From Phyllobacterium bourgognense (GTDB taxonomy: Bacteria; Pseudomonadota; Alphaproteobacteria; Rhizobiales; Rhizobiaceae): 64,000 bases of DNA. The stretch spans positions 156,310 to 220,309 of the forward strand of contig NZ_QPJM01000008.1 of the NCBI RefSeq assembly GCF_003337575.1, in the 5' to 3' direction. Below the pieces are notes generated by a model. The model searched no databases. It saw only the letters and a program-made list of their open reading frames with translations, and was not told where the DNA came from. A program made the position numbers and the translations under genes. Below, one piece after another: positions 47,170 through 57,094 of this stretch; position 1 is the stretch's first letter; every line of letters begins with the position of its first letter.

Positions 47170-47757
47170 CTATCCTGCCATCAGCATCAGGCCACCGATC
47201 GTCGTAGCGCCGCCGGTGATGCGCATGGCGAGGCGTCCGTTGGGACCCTTCATCGCTTGGCCAACGGCCAGACCGATGCCAATGCCCGCGGTGTGAAGTA
47301 GTGCCGTTGCCAGAGCAAAGCCGGCACCGTAGTCAAGAAACGCTGCTGCACCGATTTCGCCGCCATGAGCGTGGCCGTGGAAGAATGCGAAACAGCCCGC
47401 AATGGCTGCCCCGGCAACCGTCGATACGGGCAGTGCGCAAGCCACAAGAAGTCCGAGCACAACCACCGATGCCAGGATTACGGGTTCCGCGTAAGGCAGC
47501 GGCATGCCAACCAGAGCTGCCACAAAACCGAACAGCATAACGCCAACGAAGGCCGCTGGAACGGCAAGGAGCGCGCGACCGCCGAGCATGGAGGCCCAGA
47601 GGCCAACGGCGACCATGGCCAAAATATGGTCTGCACCGGAAAGAGGGTGCGTGAACCCCGCTGCAAACGAGCCGTATTCGGCGGGATTGAGGTGGGCAAA
47701 GGCTGGACTAGCCGTGATGACCAGCGCCGCTGCTGTCAGAACCGTTGTCTTTTTCAT
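47170..47757 (-). CDS. hupE: HupE/UreJ-type nickel permease
   Basis: 195 residues. Signal-like start (MKKTTVLTAAALVITASPAF), then six helices. The nickel-binding box HPLSGADHILAMVAVG and a second His motif FAFFHGHAHGGE are present. HupE/UreJ proteins import nickel; the position beside ureF supports supply to urease. The Met at 47757 is preferred over 47775. Confidence 0.93.
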   Translation of the reverse strand: MKKTTVLTAAALVITASPAFAHLNPAEYGSFAAGFTHPLSGADHILAMVAVGLWASMLGGRALLAVPAAFVGVMLFGFVAALVGMPLPYAEPVILASVVVLGLLVACALPVSTVAGAAIAGCFAFFHGHAHGGEIGAAAFLDYGAGFALATALLHTAGIGIGLAVGQAMKGPNGRLAMRITGGATTIGGLMLMAG

Positions 47758-47786
47758 GTCTCGCTCCTCTGTCAAAAACTAGCCCG

Positions 47787-49226
47787 TCAGAATGATCCGA
47801 ACATAGAACCCAATATGAAAACGGCCACGAGCGAAATTATCACACCGACGATGACCGTCATGACCATGTCCAGGTAGCTTCCCGCATGGGTCTGTTTGCT
47901 GATTTGAAGCAAGAGAAGCACCGTGCCGTTGTGAGGGAGCGCGTCGAGAGTGCCAGCGCTGATCACGGTCAGGCGATGCATCAAAGCCGGATCGATATCG
48001 TGTTCCACTGCGAGCCGCATAAATTCGCTGCCGAGCGCATTGAGTGCGATGGCCATGCCGCCAGAGGCAGTGCCGGTAAGGCCCGCCAATGCATTCATGG
48101 CGACGACGAGCGACACCAGAGGTCCACCTGGAATGTGCAGGACCGCGTCCCGAATGACTGCGAATGCAGGCATAGCGGCGACCACGGCTCCAAATCCGAC
48201 GAGACTCGCTATTGTCAAAATAGGCAACACCGAGGAGTTTGCGCCCGCGTCCACGCTTTCGCGCAGCCTCAGAAGTCGCCTGAAATTGATCGCGATCACG
48301 GTGATGTTGGCAGCAGCGAGGGCAATAAGAACAGCCCACACGCCGATCGTCGCACTGACATCGATGCCCCACGGTTCACTCTTGAGGAAGGAAAAGTCTA
48401 TGCGCGGAAGAACGACCAGGGCCATCAAAAAGTTGACGACGATGACCACAACGAGCGGCAAGACGGCCAAGATGAACGGCGGATTGTCGTCACTGCGTTG
48501 GCCATGGTCAAACTCCGCTGGGTCGAAATCACCGGATGTCGTTGCCTGTTCGCGGACCTTTTCAGTGATGGCGATCGCCTCGGCATCCTCAACATATGAC
48601 TCGCCCGCGGTTCGCGCTTTGGCTTCTGCACGTTGCAGCCACCACATGCCGAAGGCCAGGGTTATGAGCGATGCGATGATGCCCAAACCGGGCGCGGCGA
48701 AGGTTGTCGTGCCAAAATACGGCATCGGGATAGCATTGTTCGTCGATGGCGTACCCGGTAGAGCCGACATCGTGAAGGTGAACGCTCCGAGTCCTATCGC
48801 TGCGGGCATCAATCGTGCCGGTATGTTCGCTGCCTTGAACATCTCGCGCGTCATCGGGACAAGCACAAAGAACGCAACGAAAACGCTGACGCCGCCATAG
48901 GTTACGACCGCGGAAGCGAGCACCACCGACAACATTGTCCGGCGGACTCCAAGTTTTTCCGTCAAATACCGCGCAATTGCGATGATGGAACCGCTGTCAT
49001 CCATCAGCTTCCCAAAAATACCTCCGAGCAGAAACAGCGGAAACCATCGCGCGACGAAACCTGCGGTTCCACCCATGAAGGTTGAGGTCCAGGAAGCTAA
49101 CAGAGGTTCGCCTGATATCAGCGCTGCGAGGAGCGCGGCGGCAGGGGACAAAAGGATTACGCTCCATCCACGGTAAGCCAGCCACATCAGCAGCCCCAGC
49201 GCCAGCAGTATTCCGAATAGTCCCAT
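47787..49226 (-). CDS. GntP-family permease
   Basis: 479 residues with about twelve helices. Gluconate:proton symporter family pattern: early FLLGGIFGKLMDDSGSIIAI, VTYGGVSVFVAFFVLVP, and near the C-terminus GTASGGMAIALNAL plus LPHNGTVLLLLQIS. A central hydrophilic stretch (about 210-240) is long. Substrates of the group are sugar acids, hydroxybutyrate or citrate-like compounds. It precedes hupE with a gap of about 29 nt, so it may be co-transcribed with hupE-ureF, although no link to urea metabolism is known. Confidence 0.85.
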   Translation of the reverse strand: MGLFGILLALGLLMWLAYRGWSVILLSPAAALLAALISGEPLLASWTSTFMGGTAGFVARWFPLFLLGGIFGKLMDDSGSIIAIARYLTEKLGVRRTMLSVVLASAVVTYGGVSVFVAFFVLVPMTREMFKAANIPARLMPAAIGLGAFTFTMSALPGTPSTNNAIPMPYFGTTTFAAPGLGIIASLITLAFGMWWLQRAEAKARTAGESYVEDAEAIAITEKVREQATTSGDFDPAEFDHGQRSDDNPPFILAVLPLVVVIVVNFLMALVVLPRIDFSFLKSEPWGIDVSATIGVWAVLIALAAANITVIAINFRRLLRLRESVDAGANSSVLPILTIASLVGFGAVVAAMPAFAVIRDAVLHIPGGPLVSLVVAMNALAGLTGTASGGMAIALNALGSEFMRLAVEHDIDPALMHRLTVISAGTLDALPHNGTVLLLLQISKQTHAGSYLDMVMTVIVGVIISLVAVFILGSMFGSF

Positions 49227-49265
49227 ACTCCGGCACCCCCGCTATCCACTGGATAAGGCACTGCA

Positions 49266-49356
49266 GCGTCACCAACGTTACTATAGCGTCATTGGGTGGC
49301 CCAATGATCGGCTAAGAATCCCAACAATACGCTGAGCATCCCAATCTTTGGCAAAC
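49266..49356 (+). repeat. Direct repeat copy B flanking the urease cluster
   Basis: Counterpart of 40291-40382. Together the copies enclose about 8.9 kb. Read on minus it encodes FAKDWDAQRIVGILSRSL in frame, so the repeats may be the remains of a coding end. Confidence 0.85.
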
Positions 49357-49389
49357 ATACCAAAAACGGTTGAGACAAGCGCGGTAGTA

Positions 49390-49402
49390 ACTGTAACGTA
49401 CT
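49390..49402 (+). promoter_or_regulatory. 13-mer ACTGTAACGTACT shared with the nap upstream region
   Basis: Identical to 23265-23277. It lies 84 nt before the small secreted-protein gene; at 23265 it lies 132 nt before napE. Palindromic GTTAC-T-GTAAC surrounds the first copy. Resembles a TetR-type operator, but no such regulator is nearby. Confidence 0.35.
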
Positions 49403-49485
49403 ATGCCGCCTGCACTGTTTGTGTCTACTTCCACTGATCTAGTCGCAACGGCTTCCGGATAGCCGTTGCTCCACCGCCAATTGTC

Positions 49486-49812
49486 ATGGAGGAATGCTTG
49501 AAAAAGAATTTCTTTGTAACGCTGGGGCTTCTCCTCGGCCTGTTGATAACGCCTCTGGCGTTGCCCACCGCGGCCATTGCCCAGTCCGTCAGCATCACGA
49601 TCGGGACCCATCTCAACCGAGGCAGAGGGATAACCTGCAGCCAGGGCGAAAGGCTGCTCCGCAATCGCGGCTTCCGCAACATCCGGCGCATAGATTGCCG
49701 TGGTCGGTTCTTTATTTACCGCGCATGGCGAGGAAATTCCCGGTTCGAGATTGCCGTCAGGCAAAGCAATGGCCGCGTCGTCGATGTACGCAGAATTGGG
49801 AGTAGGAGATAG
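49486..49812 (+). CDS. Small secreted Arg-rich protein, copy 1
   Basis: 108 residues. Signal peptide with core FVTLGLLLGLLITPLALPTAAIAQ (cleavage about 33), mature part of about 75 residues: basic, two Cys (TCSQGE and DCRGR), ending VVDVRRIGSRR. Nearly the same protein is encoded at 54207. The mature part resembles small rhizobial periplasmic proteins of unknown function. Followed 43 nt later by the RND adaptor gene, so probably co-transcribed. Confidence 0.8.
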   Translation: MEECLKKNFFVTLGLLLGLLITPLALPTAAIAQSVSITIGTHLNRGRGITCSQGERLLRNRGFRNIRRIDCRGRFFIYRAWRGNSRFEIAVRQSNGRVVDVRRIGSRR

Positions 49813-49854
49813 TTCAGGTTCGTTCGGTCAAGCCAAGGCAGCGAATCGGAGCAC

Positions 49855-51030
49855 ATGAAAGGAACGACAATCTTGACATGGTTTTGGAGAAGACCGTTGG
49901 CACTTCTTGTTGCCTTGAGCCTTGGAAGCAGTGCGCAGGCACAGGACGCTCCCGTGGTCGGCGTTGCGCCCGTGGTCATCGAAGATACCTCCCGTTCCAC
50001 TGAATTCATAGGGCGCGTCGAAGCGCTCAACGCCGTCGATATTCTGACGCGCATCGACGGCTTCCTGGAAAACAGGCTCTTCGGCGAGGGTTCGACCGTC
50101 CGGAAGGACCAGGACCTCTTTTTTATCGAAAGGAACACTTACGAGATCGCTCTGGCAGATGCGCAAGCTGCGCTTGTCAGCGCCAGGGCCAGTTTCACCG
50201 AGGCGGAGCGGCAGCTGCAGCGCAACCGCTCCCTTATAAACAGGCAGACCATCGCCCAATCAATTCTTGAGCAGAGCGAGACCGCGCTGGAAACGGCAAG
50301 GTCCACGGTCATGTCGGCCGAAGCGCGTGTGCGTCAAGCAGATCTCAATCTGAGCTACACCCGTATAAACTCCCCGATCGACGGCCGGATCGGCACAGCG
50401 GCTTTCTCGGTGGGAAGCTTCGTCGGAACTTCATCCGGTGCTTTGGCCCGCGTGGTCCAGATGGATCCCATTCGCGTGGTGTTTTCCGTCAGCGACCGGA
50501 CGATACTTGACCTTCGCGCAGCTGCGGGGGGCTTGAGCAAAGATGCGCTGGCGAAACAGTTCACGACTGGTCTGCGGCTGTCGAACGGCAGTCAATACGA
50601 CGAGGCCGGCGAGATCGAATACTTCGAGAATGAAATCGATGCACAGACCGGCACGATCGCCGTCCGCGTTCTGTTTCATAATCCGCAGTCGCTTCTCGTG
50701 CCGGGGCAGTTCGTCACCGTGGTCGTGAAGGAACTCAAGCAAAATCTGCGGCCCGTGGTGCCGGTCGGTGCGGTTCAGCAAGACCGTGAAGGCAAATTTG
50801 TGTTTGTCGTCGACGCCAAGAACCAGGTCGAAACGCGCAGGATAACCGTCTCAACCCAAAAGGGAAGAAACTGGATCGTCGACGACGGTCTCAAAGGCGG
50901 CGAGAAGCTCGTTGTGGAGGGTATACAGAATGCTCCTCCCGGCACCGTCGTCAGAGTCACTGAGGTCAGCGACCCGCTCGCTGATCCTTCAAGTGGCTTC
51001 ACCCCTCCCTTGCCTGGGGCGAAGCCATGA
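49855..51030 (+). CDS. RND efflux periplasmic adaptor (membrane fusion protein)
   Basis: 391 residues. N-terminal signal ([16 protein letters not shown], about 15-32), lipoyl-like half motifs ([20 protein letters not shown]), coiled-coil hairpin (about 95-160), and beta-barrel with [18 protein letters not shown]. It connects the inner-membrane RND pump to an outer-membrane channel. Its stop overlaps the permease start (ATGA). No outer-membrane factor gene is in the window. Confidence 0.93.
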   Translation: MKGTTILTWFWRRPLALLVALSLGSSAQAQDAPVVGVAPVVIEDTSRSTEFIGRVEALNAVDILTRIDGFLENRLFGEGSTVRKDQDLFFIERNTYEIALADAQAALVSARASFTEAERQLQRNRSLINRQTIAQSILEQSETALETARSTVMSAEARVRQADLNLSYTRINSPIDGRIGTAAFSVGSFVGTSSGALARVVQMDPIRVVFSVSDRTILDLRAAAGGLSKDALAKQFTTGLRLSNGSQYDEAGEIEYFENEIDAQTGTIAVRVLFHNPQSLLVPGQFVTVVVKELKQNLRPVVPVGAVQQDREGKFVFVVDAKNQVETRRITVSTQKGRNWIVDDGLKGGEKLVVEGIQNAPPGTVVRVTEVSDPLADPSSGFTPPLPGAKP

Positions 51031-54000
51031 AGGACATCTCGGCACCGTTCATTGGCCGGCCGAGATTGGCCATAGTGATCGCGGTCGTCATGACCATTGC
51101 CGGGGCGCTAGCCCTCACGCAAATTGCCGTCGCACAGTTTCCGCAGATAACACCGCCGGAGGTGCAGGTTACGGCAAGTTATCCCGGCGCGAGCGCGAGC
51201 GTGCTCACTGACAGCGTCGGCGCGCCGATCGAGGACCAGGTCAACGGCGTGGAGGACATGCTGTACATGTCCTCATCCAGCAGCAACAATGGGACCTATT
51301 CGCTGACCGTCACGTTCGAAGTGGGCACCGATCCGGCGATAGCCCAGGTGAACGTGCAGAACCGCGTCGCCATGGCGACGGCGCGCCTTCCGGCTGCGGT
51401 CACGCAGACGGGCGTGTCGGTGCGAAGCCGCTCCTCAAGCATGCTGATGGGGATCGCGCTCTATTCACCAAAGGGCACGAGAGACGAGATATTCATCAGC
51501 AATTACGCGACGATCAATGTCCGAGATGCCATTGCCCGCGTGGCCGGTGTCGGCGAGGCAAGCGTCTTCGGACCTGTCTATAGCATGCGGATCTGGATGA
51601 ATCCTGACCGCATGCAGGCCCTCGGCATCACGGCCGCCGACCTGACGTTCGCGATCCAATCCCAGAACGTGCAGGCGGCAGCGGGTCAGCTCGGATCCGC
51701 ACCTTCTGTCAGCGGTCAACAGCTTGAGCTTACAGTGACTGCGCGGGGCCGCCTCACAAACGAGACGGAATTCGGAAACATCGTCATTCGCACCAACAAG
51801 GACGGAGCTATCGTCCGTCTCCGCGATGTCGCCCGTGTGGAACTCGGCGCGCAATCCTATGACACCGCCTCCACATTCAATGGACAGACCAGCGCCACCG
51901 TCGTCGTCTACCAATCCTCCGACGCCAACGCGCTTGCCGTCGCCAACGCGGTTCGCACCCAACTGCAAACGCTGTCGGCACAGTTTCCTGACGACATGGC
52001 CTATACGGTCGCCTTCGACACAACAACGTTCCTGACCGAGACGATCAAGGAGATCGGCCTCACGCTCGCGATCACGTTCGCGCTGGTGGTCGCTGTCACC
52101 TATATCTTCCTGCAGGACTGGCGCGCGACAATCATTCCGACCCTGACGATTCCTGTGTCGCTTATAGGAGCATTCGCCGTTCTTTACCTGCTTGGCTATT
52201 CGGCCAATACGATTACGCTTTTTGCCATGGTGCTCGCCATCAGCCTCGTCGTGGACGATGCCATTATCGTCGTCGAAAACGTGCAGCGCATCATGAAAGA
52301 GGACCAGCTCGGGGTACGCGAAGCGACGGTACGCACCATGAGGCAGGTTACCGGCCCCATCGTCGCGACCACACTCGTCCTCGCGGCCCTCTTTGTCCCT
52401 ATTGTTTTCCTGCCGGGCATTACCGGGCAGCTCTACCAGCAGTTCGCGGTCACCATCCTCGTCACGATCACGTTCTCCACCATCAATGCCTTGACCCTGA
52501 GCCCGGCGCTCTGCGTGCTCACGCTCCGGCCTCCGCAGCCCGTTCGCTCCAGACTGTTCGGATCTTTCAATCGTGGCCTTACCGCCTCGCGCGATTTCTA
52601 TCTCAAACTGCTTTCCGCCCTTGGCGGACGGCTGCCAGTCGCGGCGGCTGTTGTCCTGGTCATCTTCGGCGGCATTTACGGGCTTTACCGCTTTCTGCCG
52701 ACAGGATTTGTGCCTGCGGAGGACCAGGGCTACCTTTTCATCAACGTCCAGCTTCCGAATGCCGCCTCGCTTGAACGAACGCAACAGACTCTGGCGAGCG
52801 TCGTTTCGGTGTTGCAGCGGACACCCGGCGTCGCCAACTCCATCGGCATTTCCGGCATGAGCATGATCGGCGGCAGTGGATCCAACACTGGTATGGTCAT
52901 CACTGCGCTGAAGCCATGGAGCGAACGAGGGTCCGGCGAGAGCGTCGACGCCATCATGAGCCACATGCGCTCGGAGTTTGCCAAGATTTCGACCGCGTCC
53001 ATTGTGCCCTTCAACCCCCCGGCCATCCCCGGTCTTGGAACGACGGGCGGTTTCGACATGCGGCTGCAGGCGCGTGGTGGCCAAAGCCCGGAAGAGCTGG
53101 CCGAAGCGATGCGGGGCCTTATCGTCAAGGCAAACCAGACACCCGGGCTGGCGGGTGTCTTCAGCACGTTCTCCGCCGATGTTCCCCAGGTCTACCTGGA
53201 TGTCGATCGCAAGCGCGCGGAGCTCTACGGGATTTCCCCCTCGACGATCTTCAGCGCCCTGCAGGCGCATCTCGGGTCTTCTTACGTTGATGACTTCAAC
53301 ATATTCTCGCGCGTCTACCAGGTCCGCCTCCAGGACGAGCCCGAGTTCCGCAGCCGGATAGAGGACATTCAGCGGCTGCGGGTCCGTAGCCAAAGCGGGG
53401 CACTCCTTCCCCTGCAGGCGCTCTTGACCGCAGCGACGGCCTATGGCCCCAATGCCATCAGCCGCTACAATCTGTTTCCTGCCGCGGCCGTAAACGGGCA
53501 GGCCGCCCCCGGGGCGAGCACGGGACAGGCGTTGACAGCCATGGCGTCCCTGGCGGAACAGGTTTTGCCGTCCGGCTTCGGCTTCGAGTGGACTGGACTT
53601 GCGCTTCAGGAAAAGCAGGCGGGCAACCAGATCACGGTCATCGTGCTCATGGGTATTCTTTTCACCTATCTGTTCCTCGTTGCCCAATATGAAAGCTGGA
53701 GTATCCCCGCCGCTGTGATGCTGTCAGTGACCGTTGCCGTGCTTGGCGCGCTGTTCGCGCTTCTCGTGGCCGGTATCGACCTCAATATCTATGCGCAGAT
53801 CGGCCTGCTGCTGCTGATCGGCCTCGCCGCCAAAAACGCCATTCTCATCGTCGAGTTCGCGAAGGAACGGCGCGAAGAGGGAATGGAAACGATGCAAGCA
53901 GCCGTAGCTGGAACATCCGAGCGGTTTCGGCCGGTGCTGATGACGGCTGCGGCATCAATATTAGGCGTGATACCGCTGGTGATCGCGACGGGCGCGGGAG

Positions 54001-54173
54001 CCGGCAGCCGGCGCTCGATTGGCGCGACAGTATTCGGCGGGCTGATTTTGGGCACGATCGCGGGCCTTCTGCTGATTCCTGTTCTCTACGTTCTCGTCCA
54101 GACCATCAGGGAGACTGTGAAGCGTCGGTTGTTCGGAATTGAGGAGGAGATCCGGTCGACGAGGGAGGGCTGA
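51027..54173 (+). CDS. RND efflux permease (HAE1/AcrB type)
   Basis: 1048 residues, twelve helices and two large periplasmic loops. Proton-relay residues sit in [20 protein letters not shown] (two Asp in helix 4) and [18 protein letters not shown] (Lys in helix 10). Pump function: proton-driven export of hydrophobic compounds. Length and motifs are complete. Ends 33 nt before the second secreted-protein gene, which suggests one transcript of four genes. Confidence 0.95.
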   Translation: MKDISAPFIGRPRLAIVIAVVMTIAGALALTQIAVAQFPQITPPEVQVTASYPGASASVLTDSVGAPIEDQVNGVEDMLYMSSSSSNNGTYSLTVTFEVGTDPAIAQVNVQNRVAMATARLPAAVTQTGVSVRSRSSSMLMGIALYSPKGTRDEIFISNYATINVRDAIARVAGVGEASVFGPVYSMRIWMNPDRMQALGITAADLTFAIQSQNVQAAAGQLGSAPSVSGQQLELTVTARGRLTNETEFGNIVIRTNKDGAIVRLRDVARVELGAQSYDTASTFNGQTSATVVVYQSSDANALAVANAVRTQLQTLSAQFPDDMAYTVAFDTTTFLTETIKEIGLTLAITFALVVAVTYIFLQDWRATIIPTLTIPVSLIGAFAVLYLLGYSANTITLFAMVLAISLVVDDAIIVVENVQRIMKEDQLGVREATVRTMRQVTGPIVATTLVLAALFVPIVFLPGITGQLYQQFAVTILVTITFSTINALTLSPALCVLTLRPPQPVRSRLFGSFNRGLTASRDFYLKLLSALGGRLPVAAAVVLVIFGGIYGLYRFLPTGFVPAEDQGYLFINVQLPNAASLERTQQTLASVVSVLQRTPGVANSIGISGMSMIGGSGSNTGMVITALKPWSERGSGESVDAIMSHMRSEFAKISTASIVPFNPPAIPGLGTTGGFDMRLQARGGQSPEELAEAMRGLIVKANQTPGLAGVFSTFSADVPQVYLDVDRKRAELYGISPSTIFSALQAHLGSSYVDDFNIFSRVYQVRLQDEPEFRSRIEDIQRLRVRSQSGALLPLQALLTAATAYGPNAISRYNLFPAAAVNGQAAPGASTGQALTAMASLAEQVLPSGFGFEWTGLALQEKQAGNQITVIVLMGILFTYLFLVAQYESWSIPAAVMLSVTVAVLGALFALLVAGIDLNIYAQIGLLLLIGLAAKNAILIVEFAKERREEGMETMQAAVAGTSERFRPVLMTAAASILGVIPLVIATGAGAGSRRSIGATVFGGLILGTIAGLLLIPVLYVLVQTIRETVKRRLFGIEEEIRSTREG

Positions 54174-54206
54174 ACCCTGGTCGAGAATGAACCCGGCGTT
54201 GCAGCC

Positions 54207-54539
54207 ATGTCCATGGAGGGAATTTTGCGCAAGAATTTGTTTGTACCGCTGGGACTTGTTCTTAGCCTGGTGATGACGCCTGTGGCGCTCCCCACCGCCG
54301 CCATTGCCCAGTCGGTCAGCATCACGATCGGCACCAATCTGAACAGAGGCAGGGGAATTAGCTGCAGTCAAGGCGAAAGGCTGCTCCGCAATCGCGGCTT
54401 CCGGAACATCCGGCGCATAAACTGCCGTGGTCGGTTCTTTATTTATCGCGCATGGCGAGGAAATACCCGGTTCGAGGTTGCCGTCAGGCAGAGCAATGGC
54501 CGTGTCGTCGATGTCCGACGGATAGGAAGAAGAAGATAA
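54207..54539 (+). CDS. Small secreted Arg-rich protein, copy 2
   Basis: 110 residues, about 85 percent identical to the product at 49486. The strongest match is from QSVSITIGTNLNRGRGI to the end, including both Cys and GRVVDVRRIG. Signal peptide core FVPLGLVLSLVMTPVALP. The same DNA segment is duplicated on both sides of the RND pair. Confidence 0.8.
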   Translation: MSMEGILRKNLFVPLGLVLSLVMTPVALPTAAIAQSVSITIGTNLNRGRGISCSQGERLLRNRGFRNIRRINCRGRFFIYRAWRGNTRFEVAVRQSNGRVVDVRRIGRRR

Positions 54540-54654
54540 ACTGGGCCTGTACCGGCACTGCCGTAGCGGATAAATCAAAACCACGATGAGGTGACTCCCG
54601 CGGATATCGCTGTTGCATCGGAACGTGAGTGCGAGGAAGCAAAAGGACTGACCG

Positions 54655-56346
54655 ATGGTCCCGATCAAGCTCGAAAATTTCATGCCCCTCAACCCCGCTG
54701 AAGTCAAGTTGGTCGCGGAATTGGGATCGGGAGATTTCGAAAGGCTGGGCGATGGCCTTCGGCCGGAATGGGATGACCCCGACAGGATCGTACGCGCGGA
54801 GTTGGTTCGTTTTCTCCTTCTTGGCGTTGACAGCGGCCATCGACTGCATGAGAAGGGCCTAAGGCTTAGCGGGGCGCGCGTGATCGGCAAGCTCGATCTC
54901 GAAGGCTGCCGTTTCCAACGGGACATCGGCCTTAAGGATTGCCTCTTCGACGCCCCTCCTGTTTTTCGGTCAGCCGTCATCGACAATCTTTTCCTCGATG
55001 GCTCGTCCCTGCCGGGCCTGCAGGCCGATCGGCTTGAAGCCCGGGGGGAACTTTCCTTGCGCAGCGCAACCTTGACGGGCCAAATTCGCCTGTCCGGGGC
55101 TCGAATAGGAGGTAACATTGAGGCTGATGCGGTCACGTTGGTGCTGCCGGAACAGGTGGCGATCCTTGCCGATCAGTTAGAAGTTCGAGGAAGTGTCCTG
55201 CTTCGCGGAGCGGATATTAAAGGAAGTATCGACCTGTCGGGTGCACGGATTGGTGCAGATATCAATGCTGCCGGCGCGCGCATTGAACGGCCTGAAGGAC
55301 TGGCGTTGGACGGTGAAGGCGTCGCCGTCCGCGGCGATCTGGTCCTCAAAGGATCGATGATCGCAGGCGAGACGCGCTTGTGGGGCGCTGATTTCGGAGG
55401 AAATGTTCATTGCGGGTCTGCCACCCTCAACCAGCCTGGTGGTTACTGTTTGCGGCTCAACAGGGCCCGGATAGGCGGCGCATTTTTTCTGCGCAACAAC
55501 GCGTCGGTCGGTGGAGTGCTCGATCTGACTGCGGCGGCGATCGGCGCGATTTACGATGACGAGGCAAGCTGGCCCCAACCGGGAAATCTACTACTCAACC
55601 GCTGCCGATACGACGCGTTCATCGGTGGGCCAGTGGATGCGAAAAGCAGGTTAAGCTGGCTGGCACGGCAAGTGCCTGAGCGATGGAAAGAGGAATTCTG
55701 GCCTCAGCCCTACGAGCAGCTCTCAGCGGTCCTTCGCGACATGGGCCACGATGAAGATGCCCGCACCGTGTTGATTGAGAAAGAACGGCTTCAACGGCGG
55801 GCGCGGCGGGCCCGAACAAGAAATCCGTGGATGTGGATTGCACTGGCTTCCAGCGACGGAATTCTTGCTGTCACAGTCCGCTACGGACGCCAACCGCTTT
55901 ACGCCCTTTTTTGGCTTTTTCTTTTTTGGGTTATCGGAGCGACGGTGTTCGATTTTGCGGAGCGGAACAGCGCGCTCAAGCCCAACAGCCCTGTGATGCT
56001 TCGTTCCCTCGAGTGGACAATGTGCGCGCACGGGCAGGAGCAAACCGTCTATATGCCGTCGGTAGGACAGGTCATTGCGGGGCGTGCCGAAGCCGGGCAA
56101 TCTCAAATGGAGTGTTTTTTGAATCAGCCCGAAGCCTCAAGCTACCCGGGATTCCGCCCATTGATGTATTCGCTCGATACGCTTTTGCCCGTAATGGAGT
56201 TGGGCCAAAGAGAATATTGGCGGCCGGACCCGTCAAAGCCGACAGGATCCCTTGCCCTGCACTATTTCTTCTTCCAGTCTGTTATCGGGTGGGCACTGAG
56301 CCTGCTGGCCATCGCGGGATTCTCGGGCCTTGTCAAATCGCGGTAG
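54655..56346 (+). CDS. Repeat-rich membrane protein of unknown function
   Basis: 563 residues. After a helical start (VKLVAELGSGDFERLGDGLR) come about eleven degenerate beta-strand repeats of around 22 residues (pattern LxLxGARIGGxIxxxGA; examples LSGARVIGKLDLEGCRF, LSGARIGADINAAGAR). They cover roughly 60-300 and look like a pentapeptide/beta-helix-type solenoid. A helical linker at 315-390 and three hydrophobic segments near 395-420, 430-450 and 540-560 follow. Similar proteins in rhizobia and actinomycetes are loosely labelled membrane-associated oxidoreductases, without proof. A start at 54655 follows GGACTGACCG, a weak site. Confidence 0.7.
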   Translation: MVPIKLENFMPLNPAEVKLVAELGSGDFERLGDGLRPEWDDPDRIVRAELVRFLLLGVDSGHRLHEKGLRLSGARVIGKLDLEGCRFQRDIGLKDCLFDAPPVFRSAVIDNLFLDGSSLPGLQADRLEARGELSLRSATLTGQIRLSGARIGGNIEADAVTLVLPEQVAILADQLEVRGSVLLRGADIKGSIDLSGARIGADINAAGARIERPEGLALDGEGVAVRGDLVLKGSMIAGETRLWGADFGGNVHCGSATLNQPGGYCLRLNRARIGGAFFLRNNASVGGVLDLTAAAIGAIYDDEASWPQPGNLLLNRCRYDAFIGGPVDAKSRLSWLARQVPERWKEEFWPQPYEQLSAVLRDMGHDEDARTVLIEKERLQRRARRARTRNPWMWIALASSDGILAVTVRYGRQPLYALFWLFLFWVIGATVFDFAERNSALKPNSPVMLRSLEWTMCAHGQEQTVYMPSVGQVIAGRAEAGQSQMECFLNQPEASSYPGFRPLMYSLDTLLPVMELGQREYWRPDPSKPTGSLALHYFFFQSVIGWALSLLAIAGFSGLVKSR

Positions 56347-56392
56347 CCCGCCGGAAAATATGCGGGCACCGTTCTGAAGGGGCTATGCCTAG

Positions 56393-56599
56393 CTATTTCG
56401 CGCGCATGGTCAAATTCCGAATCCATGCCACAAGGGAGAACGCACCTGCCCCGGCTACAGCACCGCCGAGCAGGTCGATCACGTACCCGGCCACAGGCAC
56501 GCTGCGAGCTCTTCCCGTAAAGAAGATTATCGCTGCCATGCATAAGAACCCGATAACAAGCCCCCACAGCGCCGAGTTGGTTATACTGACTTTTTTCAT
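56393..56599 (-). CDS. Small two-helix membrane protein
   Basis: 68 residues from MKKVSITNSALWGLVIGFL. Helices at about 8-25 and 33-58 (VAGYVIDLLGGAVAGAGAF), and a basic tail. GGGAGGC lies just before the ATG. No family recognised. Close and parallel to the next small membrane gene. Confidence 0.65.
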   Translation of the reverse strand: MKKVSITNSALWGLVIGFLCMAAIIFFTGRARSVPVAGYVIDLLGGAVAGAGAFSLVAWIRNLTMRAK

Positions 56600-56713
56600 A
56601 TTGCCTCCCAGGCGGCCTGCCATCTGATCTTCAATGCCGCCATTCCCGCTCGCCGCAGTCTCGGTTAGGTCGCAGTCGCGCCAACACCATGTCCAGCATG
56701 GCGAGAACTCGCA

Positions 56714-56905
56714 TCATTGATTGCGTCGAACAATCATAAGCACCAGTAAGACCAGGCCAAGAGCGAGCATGGCAATCCCGACAGTAGTGAATTCAGGCGA
56801 TCCGTATCTATAACCTGTTGCCGTAAGGAGAAATCCGAGAACGATTGCGGCCAGCCCGATGACCTTCTTCATCAGGGGAGACACGTTGTAGCTGCTTGCG
56901 GCCAT
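56714..56905 (-). CDS. Small two-helix membrane protein
   Basis: 63 residues from MAASSYNVSPLMKKVIGLAA. Helices at about 14-31 (IGLAAIVLGFLLTATGY) and 39-59 (VGIAMLALGLVLLVLMIV), short basic end RRNQ. An upstream frame to 56944 lacks protein character. GAGCGGAG lies upstream. Family not recognised. Confidence 0.65.
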   Translation of the reverse strand: MAASSYNVSPLMKKVIGLAAIVLGFLLTATGYRYGSPEFTTVGIAMLALGLVLLVLMIVRRNQ

Positions 56906-57094
56906 ATCGAAACTCCGCTCTTTTTGAGGAATAAAAAGAAACAAGTTATTTCATCCACAGCACGTGAACTGAGCAGCCCGCGCCAGGTTGCTCAATCCAT
57001 CCACCCTATGGTTTAAAACCAACGATCTGACGTTATGTTGGATGTGAGTTCCCTCAAACGTCGATCGCCCTATCCAAAAGCGATTGCCTCATCC

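Noticed and set aside
51465..53687. A 740-codon open frame on the minus strand
   Set aside because: It lies entirely antisense to the RND permease, which has full family motifs. The frame has the charged, His/Arg/Gly-rich composition typical of reverse-strand reading of GC-rich genes.
53961..55136. A 391-codon minus frame spanning the second secreted-protein gene
   Set aside because: Its repetition of a segment also open at 49312-49764 comes only from the duplicated plus-strand genes. No motif or ribosome site.
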